A stretch of DNA of 32,107 nt from an uncultured Blautia sp. (GTDB lineage Bacteria > Bacillota > Clostridia > Lachnospirales > Lachnospiraceae). Below are positions 24,388-32,107 of this stretch, in pieces. Location of the stretch: the NCBI GenBank assembly GCA_900556555.1, contig USPF01000025.1, positions 1 through 32,107 of the forward strand, written 5' to 3'. Made by a program: the position numbers and the translations under genes. Numbering within the stretch: position 1 is the first letter of the stretch; each line of letters opens with the position of its first letter. Below the pieces are notes generated by a model. The model was not told where the DNA came from. It worked only from the letters and a program-made list of their open reading frames with translations, and did not search any database.

Positions 24388-27078
24388 TTATTTCAAAGTT
24401 TTTCTCCCCAATCTCACATCTTCCATGAGATCCGACAACTCTTCTGGTAAATGGTCAAAGAGATAGGTACCGCTTTTTTTCTGTTTCTCAATATAATCCT
24501 CCCGGATTTCCTCTTTCATCCTCTGAATTTCCTCCCGCAGATTTCTGGCAGAAAGCCGGTCAGCACCCTGCCCCAGAATGATTACCTGCTCCAAAGCATC
24601 CGAAGTTGCCACCGTGACATGGTATTTTTTTCCGATTTCATGGACTGTTTTCTCAATGTACTGGTCTGCAGTCTCTGCCTCTTTGGTATATACCACATGA
24701 ATGTTATGGTATTTCTGTACAGAGCCCTGCCCGCCCTCAACTTTATATGCATCAAACACCAGAATCAGTGTACATTTTTTATAGCCCTGATAATTGCAGA
24801 GGATATCCATCAGCTTATTTCTGGCTCCTTCAATATTTACTTTTGCCAATTCATTCAAATCTTCCCAGGCAAAAATAATATTATATCCATCCACCAGCAG
24901 ATATTCCTTTTCCGGCTCTTTTGGTTTGGCCTTTCTAGGAGAGGCCGGAGCAGTCACTGTCCTGGATGTCTTTTGAAAAGCATTTCGCTCCCGCCTGATG
25001 GGACCATAAGTCCTTGTAAAAATTTCTTCCAGTTCTTCCTGATCCAGACGGATTTCATCGAAACTTTTATAAGGCTGTGCTGGCTGCGTCTGCAAGACTG
25101 TTTCCTGCTCTGTCTCTTCCAATCCTAATTCTGTCTGAATATGAGCATAGGTGTCCACTTCATCCCAATTCACCACAAATCCTGCTCCGTGTGCACAAAA
25201 TACTGAACCTGTGGGGTTCTCCATATCTGCATCCGGTTCATATCCTGCTGCTTCTATGACTTCCTCTGCATTGTGACACGGCTGGTAACCCTTTAAAGTA
25301 CAGGAAAGTCTTCCTCTTCCCCTGGTGTATGCTGTCACTTCGCTCTGATACCCACCCATGGTCACAACAGGGGCCACGCCAGTGAGCACAGACATTTCTC
25401 CTTCTATTTCCGGTCCCTGGAAGGTTCCGTACATTTTCTGGATGTCCGTCATAGCTCTGCCTACCATATCCGACGGCACTTCCAGGTGGTATTCATAAAC
25501 CGGTTCCAAAAGTACGCTTCTGGCTTTCCGAAGTCCCTGACGAACAGCACGGTAGGTAGCCTGGCGGAAATCACCGCCTTCGGTGTGTTTTAGATGAGCT
25601 TTTCCTGCTACCAGGGTAATCTTCATATCTGTGATATCCGAACCAGTAAGCACCCCTTTGTGTGCTTTTTCTTCTAAATGGGTAAGAATCAGCCTCTGCC
25701 AGTTCTTGTCCAGCATATCTTCACTGCAGGAAACAGCAAATTCCAATCCGCTTCCAGGCTCCCCTGGCTCCAGCAGCAAATGTACCTCCGCATAATGGCG
25801 GAGAGGCTCAAAATGCCCGGTTCCTTCCACCGGCTCTTCAATGGTTTCTTTATAGACAATGTTTCCTGAACCGAATTCTACAGAGATTCCAAAGCGTTCC
25901 TGAATCATATTTTTTAAAATTTCAATCTGTACTTCTCCCATAACCTGGGCGTGAATCTCATTTAACTGAGGATTCCAGACAATATGCAGCTCCGGTTCTT
26001 CCTCTTCCAACTGGCGTAATTTCAAAAACATCTGGTGTACATCGCATTCCTCTGGAAGCTGAATCTCATAGTTCAAAACAGGAATCAAAAGCGGCTCCCC
26101 TGATGTCTGCTCGATTCCAAGCCCTTGTCCTGCATGAGTTCTGGTAAGACCTGTAACTGCACACACACCCCCTGCTGGTACTTCCTTCACAGCCTCGAAC
26201 CCTGCTCCTGAATAAATGCGGATCTGGTCAGCCTTTTCTTCCCAATCCTCTCCTGACAGCACCTGTTTCACTTTCAGACTTCCTCCAGTAATCTTCATAT
26301 GGGTGAGGCGGCTGCCCTTTTCATCCCTGGAAATCTTATAAACCTTTGCTCCAAAAGTATCCTGATAATCTGGAACCTTCATATAAGTTTCCAAGCCCTC
26401 CAGAAACTCCTGGATTCCCTGAGATTTCAGTGCAGAACCAAAATAACAGGGAAATACTTTTCTCCTGGCTATGAGTTCTCTTATCTGTTTTTCGGAAATT
26501 TCTCCCTCCTCCAGATAGGTTTCCAACACTGTTTCATCACACATTGCCAGATTTTCCATGAACTCTTCCTGTGGCTGTGAAGCTGTAAAATCAATACATT
26601 TTTCGTCTAATCTGCCCTGAAGTTCTTTCAGTATTTCTGCCGAATTGGCTCCATCTTGATCCATTTTATTAATAAAAAGAAACACCGGAATCTTGTACTG
26701 ACGCAAAAGACGCCACAGGGTTTCCACATGCCCCTGTACCCCGTCTGTTCCTCCGATGATTAAAACTGCATAATCAAGAATCTGCAGCGTTCTCTCCATT
26801 TCTGCGGAAAAATCCACATGCCCTGGAGTATCCAGAAGTACAACCTCTCTGTCTCCCAGAGTAAATCCTGCCTGCTTGGAAAAAATGGTGATTCCCCTGG
26901 CACGCTCCAATTCATAGGTATCCAAAAAAGCATTCTGATGATCCACCCGCCCCATCTTGCGGATGGCACCTGTATGATAAAGCAGACTCTCTGCCAGCGT
27001 TGTTTTTCCTGCGTCTACATGAGCCAGAAGGCCGATGCATATATGTTGTTTTTCTTTATTTTCAGACGTATTTCCCAT
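24388..27078 (-). CDS. TetM/EF-G-like translation GTPase fused to a YacP/Rae1-like NYN nuclease domain
   Basis: An 896-aa protein. Residues 1 to about 660 resemble ribosomal protection proteins: G1 AHVDAGKTTLAE (19-30), G3 DTPGHVDF, G4 NKMD, then domains II-V. A Pro/Lys-rich linker leads to an NYN domain from about 724 to the end, beginning LLVDGYNIIFAW, with VFDAYKVEGG, the acidic ETADQYIE and ATSDALEQ stretches typical of YacP. YacP of Bacillus subtilis is Rae1, a ribosome-associated A-site endoribonuclease. The fusion would bring an mRNA nuclease to the A site by a GTPase; that is inference. Start ATG 27078 follows AAAGGGG; upstream ATGs lack a ribosome site. Tetracycline resistance cannot be assumed. 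Confidence 0.85.
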   Translation of the reverse strand: MGNTSENKEKQHICIGLLAHVDAGKTTLAESLLYHTGAIRKMGRVDHQNAFLDTYELERARGITIFSKQAGFTLGDREVVLLDTPGHVDFSAEMERTLQILDYAVLIIGGTDGVQGHVETLWRLLRQYKIPVFLFINKMDQDGANSAEILKELQGRLDEKCIDFTASQPQEEFMENLAMCDETVLETYLEEGEISEKQIRELIARRKVFPCYFGSALKSQGIQEFLEGLETYMKVPDYQDTFGAKVYKISRDEKGSRLTHMKITGGSLKVKQVLSGEDWEEKADQIRIYSGAGFEAVKEVPAGGVCAVTGLTRTHAGQGLGIEQTSGEPLLIPVLNYEIQLPEECDVHQMFLKLRQLEEEEPELHIVWNPQLNEIHAQVMGEVQIEILKNMIQERFGISVEFGSGNIVYKETIEEPVEGTGHFEPLRHYAEVHLLLEPGEPGSGLEFAVSCSEDMLDKNWQRLILTHLEEKAHKGVLTGSDITDMKITLVAGKAHLKHTEGGDFRQATYRAVRQGLRKARSVLLEPVYEYHLEVPSDMVGRAMTDIQKMYGTFQGPEIEGEMSVLTGVAPVVTMGGYQSEVTAYTRGRGRLSCTLKGYQPCHNAEEVIEAAGYEPDADMENPTGSVFCAHGAGFVVNWDEVDTYAHIQTELGLEETEQETVLQTQPAQPYKSFDEIRLDQEELEEIFTRTYGPIRRERNAFQKTSRTVTAPASPRKAKPKEPEKEYLLVDGYNIIFAWEDLNELAKVNIEGARNKLMDILCNYQGYKKCTLILVFDAYKVEGGQGSVQKYHNIHVVYTKEAETADQYIEKTVHEIGKKYHVTVATSDALEQVIILGQGADRLSARNLREEIQRMKEEIREDYIEKQKKSGTYLFDHLPEELSDLMEDVRLGRKTLK

Positions 27079-27233
27079 GAAAATACCCCTTTCTACGAAT
27101 TTATAATACAAAGATTATCATATCATAGAAAAGGGCATAAGTCGATTGTTGACATGATGGTTAATTTGTAATTTACTTCTCACCGCAATTCTGCCAGAAT
27201 TCAATTTGATATTATCTCAAAAACCCCGTATAA

Positions 27234-27566
27234 TAAAAAACAGACGCTATTTTCCGCATAGAAAATGATGTGTTCCGTACCATTATTCCGCTGACTTCAG
27301 TTGCTGTGGAAAAGATAGGTCCTTGTGAAAAGACCCAAGTTAAGACCCAAGTTAAGACCCAAGTTACCATTTACGATGAAATCCTTGCATTTTGTTTAGA
27401 ACCTCATTCAAAAGCAGAAATCGCAAAACATTGCGGATATAAAAATACAAAAAACTTCACTCTGAAATATATACGTCCTTTGCTTGATAACCGAACTCTA
27501 AAAATGACAATCCAAGATAAGCCTAACAGTAGAAACCAAAAGTATATTACCAATACGCCAATCTAA
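27234..27566 (+). pseudogene. 3' remnant of an AlbA/RecG-like ATP-binding regulator gene
   Basis: About 110 codons are open after an in-frame TAA at 27231. The translation (FRIENDVFRTIIPLT, then KTQVKTQVKTQV, then a winged helix ending DKPNSRNQKY) is the usual C-terminus of putative DNA-binding, ATP-binding proteins of the AlbA_2 plus AAA_4 (RecG-related) type. The several hundred residues that normally precede it are missing. A GTG at 27270 could start a 98-aa product, but there is no clear ribosome site, so a decayed gene is more likely. It is the only sign of gene loss or exchange on this side of the TetM-like gene. Confidence 0.7.
27330..27365 (+). repeat. three tandem copies of AAGACCCAAGTT
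   Basis: Three exact 12-bp copies encode Lys-Thr-Gln-Val three times, in the linker before the winged helix of the remnant. The same KTQV linker repeat is a known habit of this protein family, so it is a coding repeat rather than a mobile one. Confidence 0.85.
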
Positions 27567-27578
27567 ACCAGAAAAGAA

Positions 27579-27618
27579 AACAGAGCTGCCGCACCATTTC
27601 ACATGCAGCAGCTCTGTT
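27579..27618. terminator. bidirectional terminator between the remnant and the MATE gene
   Basis: AACAGAGCTGC (27579-27589) pairs exactly with GCAGCTCTGTT (27608-27618), with an A-run on the left and a T-run on the right. It lies 4 bp past the stop of the minus-strand exporter. Confidence 0.85.
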
Positions 27619-27622
27619 TCAT

Positions 27623-28957
27623 TCACTTAAAAAACTCCTTCTTATGCCTCCTGTAATACCAAAATCCTACTAGATCTGCCAATGCCCATCCAATAGGTAC
27701 AGACCACCAGATTCCCATCACTCCAATGGCATCTATGGAAGAAAGTACATAAGCCAGTACCACTCTTGTACCAAGTGAAATCACAGTAAGTACCACAGAC
27801 ATGCCAGGCAGTTTCACCGCCCGGTAAAACCCATACAACAAGAATAAACAGCCAATGCCGCAATAAAAAGCACCTTCAATCCGCAGATATTCCACGCCTG
27901 CTGCAAGAATCGCTGTCTCCTTGGGCTGTACGAAAATCATCATCAATGGTTTCGCAAACACAAACACGCCAATAGAAATCACAATACAGAATGCCATAGC
28001 CATAAGCACTGCCTTTTTGATTCCTTCCCGAATGCGGGCTTCTTTTCTTGCACCAAAGTTCTGAGCCACAAAGGTAGAAAATGCATTTCCAAAATCCTGT
28101 ACCGGCATATAGGCAAAGGAATCAATTTTCACAGCTGCTGCAAAAGCCGCCATAATCACAGTTCCAAAGCTGTTTACCAGCCCTTGTACCATGAGAATGC
28201 CCAGGTTCATCACAGATTGCTGTAGGGAAGTTAAGAAGGAAAACTGGGCGATTTCTTTCACCAGGGAAAACTCCGGATGAAGATATTTTGCCTTTACCCC
28301 AAACTGCGGCATCTTCCAATAGGTATAGACTGTAATGCCGATTCCAGAAACATACTGGGAAATTACCGTAGCAATGGCAGCACCTCTGACACCCCACTGA
28401 AGTCCTAGTACAAACCACAGATCCAGCACAATATTTAAAATCGCACAGGCTGCCAGGAAGAACAGAGGAACCACAGAATTTCCCACAGCTCTTAGCACAG
28501 AGGCAAAAAAGTTATACAAAAAGATGGCCAGAATCCCAAGAAAAATCACCCACAAATACTCCCGCATCATTGGATAAATTTCCTCCGGAACCTGGAGAAG
28601 AGCCATGATTGGGTCAAGAAACAAAAACACTGCCACATTGACCACCACTGCAGTAATTCCTATTAATAAAAAAGATGCCCCAATACTTTTTTCCAACTGC
28701 TCCTGGCATTTTTCTCCATAACGGATAGAAAAAACGGCACCGCTTCCCATACAAAGTCCAAGAAAAATGGAGGTAAGAAATGTCATCAAGGTATAAGATG
28801 CTCCCACCGCTGCCAGAGCACCGGAACCTAAAAATCTGCCAACGATCAAGGTATCTGCAATATTATAAAGCTGCTGCAGCAGATTCCCGGCAATCATAGG
28901 CAGAGAAAATAATAAAATCGTTTTTGTGACCGCCCCTTCTGTAAGATTCTTTTGCAT
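27623..28957 (-). CDS. MATE family efflux transporter
   Basis: A 444-aa membrane protein with about twelve hydrophobic segments and the MATE signature in the first segments (LLFSLPMIAGNLLQQLYNIADT, then VGRFLGSGALAAVG). MATE proteins export drugs, toxins or metabolites in exchange for Na+ or H+. Length is normal. Start ATG 28957 has GGGAG upstream. The frameshifted permease ends 31 bp upstream on the same strand. The substrate cannot be predicted. Confidence 0.9.
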   Translation of the reverse strand: MQKNLTEGAVTKTILLFSLPMIAGNLLQQLYNIADTLIVGRFLGSGALAAVGASYTLMTFLTSIFLGLCMGSGAVFSIRYGEKCQEQLEKSIGASFLLIGITAVVVNVAVFLFLDPIMALLQVPEEIYPMMREYLWVIFLGILAIFLYNFFASVLRAVGNSVVPLFFLAACAILNIVLDLWFVLGLQWGVRGAAIATVISQYVSGIGITVYTYWKMPQFGVKAKYLHPEFSLVKEIAQFSFLTSLQQSVMNLGILMVQGLVNSFGTVIMAAFAAAVKIDSFAYMPVQDFGNAFSTFVAQNFGARKEARIREGIKKAVLMAMAFCIVISIGVFVFAKPLMMIFVQPKETAILAAGVEYLRIEGAFYCGIGCLFLLYGFYRAVKLPGMSVVLTVISLGTRVVLAYVLSSIDAIGVMGIWWSVPIGWALADLVGFWYYRRHKKEFFK

Positions 28958-28988
28958 AATTTACTCCCTGTTTCCTATAAATTTGTGT

Positions 28989-30127
28989 TTATTTTATCGC
29001 ACCAAGCCCTGCGTAAACTCCAAGTAAAATCAACAGCATCCCCACATTTCCCAAGGTAAAATACAAGAAATACCTGCCCTTTAGCACAGGATATTGCCTT
29101 ACTATCTGTTTGTAAGAAATCAGGCTTGCCATAGATGCGATCAGGGTTCCAAGACCGCCCAGATTGGTTCCGATGACCAGACTTTCCCATTTATCCGTAA
29201 AGCCAGATAAAAGTAATGCCGCCGGAACATTGCTGATAACCTGACTGGAGACCACCCCTGCCAATGTTTCATGTCCTGTAAGAATCCCGGCAAAAAAATC
29301 ACGAAATGCAGGCACTCTTCCCAAGTTGCCAATAAAAATAAAGAATGCCACAAAGGTTCCTAAAAGGGCATAATCAATACAGCATAAAATTTTCCGGTCT
29401 GCCACAAGTAAAAAGACCAGTACCAGAAAAAACAGTGCCATGGGAGGCAATATTTTGGAAACACTGGCAAGGCAGCAAAGAAACATCACAACATAGCTGA
29501 CAAAATAAAATTTCCGCTTTTTCCCCACACAGCATTGCTTTTTTGATGTCTGTATTCCACCTTTTCTTTTTTCTGAAACAGAACTGCAAGCCCTATGCAT
29601 ATTCCCGTCACAAGGGTGTATGGAAGCATCCAGAGAAGGAAATCCCCCACTGCTGCACCAGACTGGCTATACAGATACAGGTTCTGTGGATTTCCAACAG
29701 GCGTAAGGCTGCTTCCCATGTTTGCTGCAATAGTCTGCAGCACTACCAGCGATATGACAAACCGTTCCTTTTTGCACATTTGCAGTACAATCATCCCAAA
29801 CGGCACAAAGGTAATCAATGCCACATCATTAGTAATCAACATACTAAAGAAAAAGGGCAGAAAACATAAAATCAGAAGAAGACTTCTGGTATTTTTCACT
29901 GCTTCCAACAGAAAATCACCTATCTTTTGAAAAATGCCAAGCCTCTGAAATCCAGCCATGGCAGCCATAAGACAAAACAAAAGCATTAAGGTATTCCAGT
30001 CAATATACCCAAAATAGTTCTTGTCCACTGGCTGCCAGAAAACAGACAGGACTGCAAGCCCTATAGCAATGCATAAAACCGCCTCTTTTTTCATAAAATC
30101 TCTTACTTTTTCTACCCCTTTTTCCAT
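28989..30127 (-). pseudogene. SLC13/ArsB-type permease split by a -1 frameshift
   Basis: Two overlapping frames together give one anion-permease-like protein of about 380 aa. The N-terminal part (from ATG 30127, behind AGGAG) contains YIDWNTLMLLFCLMAAMAGF and TNDVALITFVPFG; the C-terminal part (to 28989) contains SQVISNVPAALLLSGF and GTNLGGLGTLIASMASL, the second half of the pseudo-repeat. The frame changes near a run of six A on the minus strand (29539-29544), where CAT CAA AAA AGC would continue correctly as CAT CAA AAA AAG CAA. Without the shift the first frame runs about 20 unrelated residues to a stop. It may be a mutation, a sequencing error, or real -1 slippage. Substrate (arsenite, citrate, sulfate or other anion) is unknown. 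Confidence 0.8.
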
Positions 30128-30227
30128 GTATTTCATACTCCTTCATATTCCATATCAAATTACCGTCTCTATTATAAGTGTACTCTTTTTATTTTTCAAT
30201 TCTAATGTTCTCCGGCTATCTTTTTTT

Positions 30228-30255
30228 TTGAAACAATGTTAAAATAAGGTATCAA
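30228..30255 (+). promoter_or_regulatory. possible promoter of the formimidoylglutamase gene
   Basis: TTGAAA (30228-30233) and TATCAA (30250-30255) are 16 bp apart, in an AT-rich stretch about 50 bp before the start codon. The -10 is only a partial match. Confidence 0.35.
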
Positions 30256-30307
30256 TAATCTTGTATGAACAATAACGACAAAATAAGAACTTAAAGGAGA
30301 CGAGAAA

Positions 30308-31327
30308 ATGTTATTGACAAATTATGTGCGTGCTATTGATTGCTGGAAAGGACGCATTGACAGTACTACAGATTACGATGCTTTCCGCTGGCATCAGTGG
30401 GTACAGCCCCTTGATCTGAATGAAGTTACAGAACCAATGAATGGCAGGCTTGGATTTGCTTTCATCGGTTTCTGCAGTGAGCAGGGGGTAAAGCGTAACA
30501 AAGGACGTGTGGGAACTGCCCTTGCTCCTGATTTTATCCGTGCACAGATGTCCAATTTCCCATGTACTTTTTCACAGGAAGTCAAATTCTATGATGCAGG
30601 AAATATTCTCTGCGATGAGATTTCTATGGAAGAAGGTCAGCGCCTTCTGGGACTTGCGGTAGAAAAGATCCTTGACTTAAAACTGTTTCCTATCGTACTG
30701 GGCGGCGGTCACGAAACCACATTTGGACACTTCCAGGGACACCTGGCAGACTTGAAGAAAAAAGAAGAGTCCCTGGATATGGGAATCATCAACTTTGATG
30801 CACATTTTGACTTGAGACCTTATGACAATGGTCCTTCCTCTGGCTCTATGTTCCGCCAGATTGCTGATATTTACAAAAAAGAAGATGCTGTTTACCACTA
30901 TCTTCCTCTTGGTATCCAGGAACACAGCAATACCGTCAGTCTCTTCAAATATGCGAAGGAAATCGGTGCTGACTATATTCTTGCAAAGGAAATACAGAAC
31001 TCCAATTACTCTGTGATTCTGGAAAAAATTGATACCTTCCTTTATGAATGTGACTCTGCTTATATCACCATCTGTACGGACGTATTTTCCTCTGCTTTTG
31101 CACCAGGTGTCAGTGCTACCCAGTCTCTTGGGCTTGACCCGGAAGTGGTTCTTCCACTGATCAAACATATCCTGCGGACAAGGCAAGTAAGAGGCTTTGA
31201 TATCTGCGAAATCTCACCAAGATTTGACCAGGATAACACCACGGCAAACCTTGGTGCTGTGCTGATTTTTGCTGTGGTAAATACCATGTGCAAACTGAAC
31301 AATCTGGCTATTGATGTGCTGAAATAA
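30308..31327 (+). CDS. hutG: formimidoylglutamase (ureohydrolase family)
   Basis: A 339-aa arginase-fold enzyme that likely cleaves N-formimidoyl-glutamate to glutamate and formamide in histidine breakdown. The manganese ligands are visible: His135 in GGGHE, and Asp164, His166 and Asp168 in DAHFD. The last motif reads ICTDVFSSAFAPGVSA (255-270), with Cys256 where arginases have the first Asp of SxDxD; formimidoylglutamases are more variable here, which supports this call over arginase or agmatinase. Start ATG 30308 follows AAAGGAG. No other hut gene is nearby, and a terminator follows, so it is transcribed alone. Confidence 0.82.
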   Translation: MLLTNYVRAIDCWKGRIDSTTDYDAFRWHQWVQPLDLNEVTEPMNGRLGFAFIGFCSEQGVKRNKGRVGTALAPDFIRAQMSNFPCTFSQEVKFYDAGNILCDEISMEEGQRLLGLAVEKILDLKLFPIVLGGGHETTFGHFQGHLADLKKKEESLDMGIINFDAHFDLRPYDNGPSSGSMFRQIADIYKKEDAVYHYLPLGIQEHSNTVSLFKYAKEIGADYILAKEIQNSNYSVILEKIDTFLYECDSAYITICTDVFSSAFAPGVSATQSLGLDPEVVLPLIKHILRTRQVRGFDICEISPRFDQDNTTANLGAVLIFAVVNTMCKLNNLAIDVLK

Positions 31328-31380
31328 GGACAAAAAATCTGTGACTTCCGGTTAATGCCAGTTTTTAGATCTTAAATGTT

Positions 31381-31450
31381 AAAATACGAATCTCCATTAG
31401 AAATCAGGGTTTTTCATATCTGATTTTCTAAGAAAGATTCGTATTTTTTT
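31381..31450 (+). terminator. terminator of the formimidoylglutamase gene
   Basis: AATACGAATCT pairs with AGATTCGTATT, extended by an inner TTAGAAATCAG/CTGATTTTCTAA stem, and ends in seven T. It is a long, strong hairpin 54 bp past the stop codon. Confidence 0.9.
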
Positions 31451-31458
31451 AGGTACGG

Positions 31459-31758
31459 GTAGGCTGCGTTTAAGAAATTTAAAAATTGCACCTACTAATT
31501 TTAGATCCAAATAGGCTTCTAAGCAGGATTCTATAAATCCAACCTATATTTTAGGAGGAGAACGTAAGCTAGATTTCTTATCTGCTGCATTTTGACCTAC
31601 TTTTCTCCAGTAAATGGCAGGTCAAAATGCTACTTTTCTATTTTTTAGCCTACCCAGACCATTTTTTAGTAGGCTGCCAGAAACTATCCTTCATTTTACA
31701 CCTATCTGACCTGAATTTTTGTAGGTCATATTACTTGTTTTGTAAATTTTAGTCTATC
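31459..31758. repeat. array B: second 52-bp-period array of inverted hexamers
   Basis: Left half-sites RYCTAY have their core at 31491, 31543, 31596, 31649, 31701 and 31753 (steps 52, 53, 53, 52, 52). Right half-sites RTAGGY have theirs at 31460, 31512, 31565, 31618, 31670 and 31722, each 21-22 bp after a left site (variants TAAG at 31565 and CAGG at 31618). One unit is a perfect dyad, GCCTAC-N15-GTAGGC (31648-31674). Another forms a 12-bp inverted repeat (31587-31598 and 31619-31630). The array fills most of the gap between the formimidoylglutamase terminator and the minus-strand gene at 31821. It shares the rule of array A but not its overall sequence. Confidence 0.82.
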
Positions 31759-31820
31759 TAACACACCAAATATAAATTAAGCTATTGAACATTGTTTTTC
31801 TGGCAGTCCCAGGATTTTTT

Positions 31821-32107
31821 CTATTCCACTGGAATTGTTATCTCATTGATCACAACTGCTTTTATATTTTCCACATCCACCAGACGGTTAAAGGCAACCT
31901 TATAATACGGGTCACAACCGATCACATATCCTGTGTTGTTTATATTTTCATTCTTATCTTCTACCACATAGCTTTCCCCATTTTTATACTGGATTTCCAC
32001 ATGCTTCACATTCCATGGATCAATATCCAGATTGGAAAGTCCAAGCATTTTCGGAATATCAAAAGCCAGTGCAAAAGGACTGATCCTTAGCGTACCCTTT
32101 TCCCCTA
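31821..32107 (-). CDS. C-terminal part of a DUF4179-like protein (cut by the window edge)
   Basis: The frame is open from the right edge to a TAG at 31821, giving at least 95 residues (about GEKGTLRISPFALAFDIPKM and onward). An internal ATG at 32048 could be mistaken for a start, but the coding sequence plainly continues upstream. The text resembles the C-terminal beta-rich extracellular region of DUF4179 proteins, anti-sigma-factor-like membrane proteins of Clostridia, including ISPF and NRLVDVENIKAVVINEITIPV. There is no membrane segment in the visible part. The family call is from memory and should be checked with the complete gene. Confidence 0.6.
   Translation of the reverse strand, partial: GEKGTLRISPFALAFDIPKMLGLSNLDIDPWNVKHVEIQYKNGESYVVEDKNENINNTGYVIGCDPYYKVAFNRLVDVENIKAVVINEITIPVE

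Noticed and set aside
24388..27078. Tetracycline resistance gene
   Set aside because: It is TetM-like in its GTPase part but is chromosomal, carries a nuclease tail and lacks mobile-element surroundings, so resistance is not supported.
27330..27365. KTQV-coding triplet repeat as a mobile or CRISPR-like repeat
   Set aside because: It is in frame and typical of the linker of this protein family.
31459..31758. Array B as a structured non-coding RNA of repeated hairpins
   Set aside because: Some units can fold, yet several left/right pairs mismatch without compensating changes, while purine/pyrimidine edges are kept in each half-site separately. DNA recognition explains this better.

Overview
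The window looks like chromosomal DNA of a gut Firmicute, most likely Lachnospiraceae (Blautia or a relative). This rests on the low-GC coding style, strong AGGAGG-type ribosome sites, and gene families typical of that group: a CmpB-type membrane protein, DUF3169, PadR with a permease-prefix protein, a TetM-like GTPase and two-domain TrkA. I could not run a database search, so the genus is inference. There are no rRNA or tRNA genes, insertion sequences or phage genes. Nearly all of it is ordinary chromosome.

Layout. 1-4.4 kb: a cupin/AraC regulator diverges from a three-gene sugar operon made of a nucleotide-sugar pyrophosphorylase, an N-acetylhexosamine-1-kinase-like kinase and the UDP-hexose 4-epimerase galE. 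It ends at a strong terminator. 4.4-8.9 kb (minus): CmpB-like membrane protein, glutamine-dependent NAD synthetase, Hsp33 and a methyltransferase. 9.0-12.2 kb (minus): an Xre regulator, a DUF3169 membrane protein, an ABC ATPase and an ABC-2 permease form one tightly coupled operon behind a promoter carrying three matching 18-bp operators. 12.3-14.7 kb (minus): CPBP protease, proA from its own promoter, and a small Cys-rich protein. 14.9-17.7 kb (plus): trkA-trkH potassium uptake. 17.7-21.7 kb (minus): a PhoR-like kinase, a PhoB/PhoP-like regulator and a Na/Pi cotransporter whose promoter carries a four-hexamer, 11-bp-period Pho box. 21.7-23.9 kb (minus): greA, a permease-prefix membrane protein, and its PadR regulator with a palindromic operator. 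24.4-27.1 kb (minus): a TetM/EF-G-like GTPase fused to a YacP/Rae1-like NYN nuclease. 27.2-30.1 kb: a decayed gene tail, a MATE exporter and a frameshifted SLC13/ArsB-type permease. 30.3-31.3 kb: formimidoylglutamase. The right edge cuts a DUF4179-like protein.

The most unusual signal is not a gene. The two long gaps, at about 24.04-24.31 kb and 31.46-31.76 kb, each hold a degenerate array of a hexamer RYCTAY (mostly RCCTAY) followed 21-22 bp later by its inverted partner RTAGGY. The pair repeats every 52-53 bp, six to seven times. The alternating spacing (21, then 31) equals two and three helical turns, so all half-sites lie on one DNA face. The sequence between the half-sites is not conserved, which argues against CRISPR or a recent tandem duplication and for a DNA-binding array. 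I do not recognise it as a described element.
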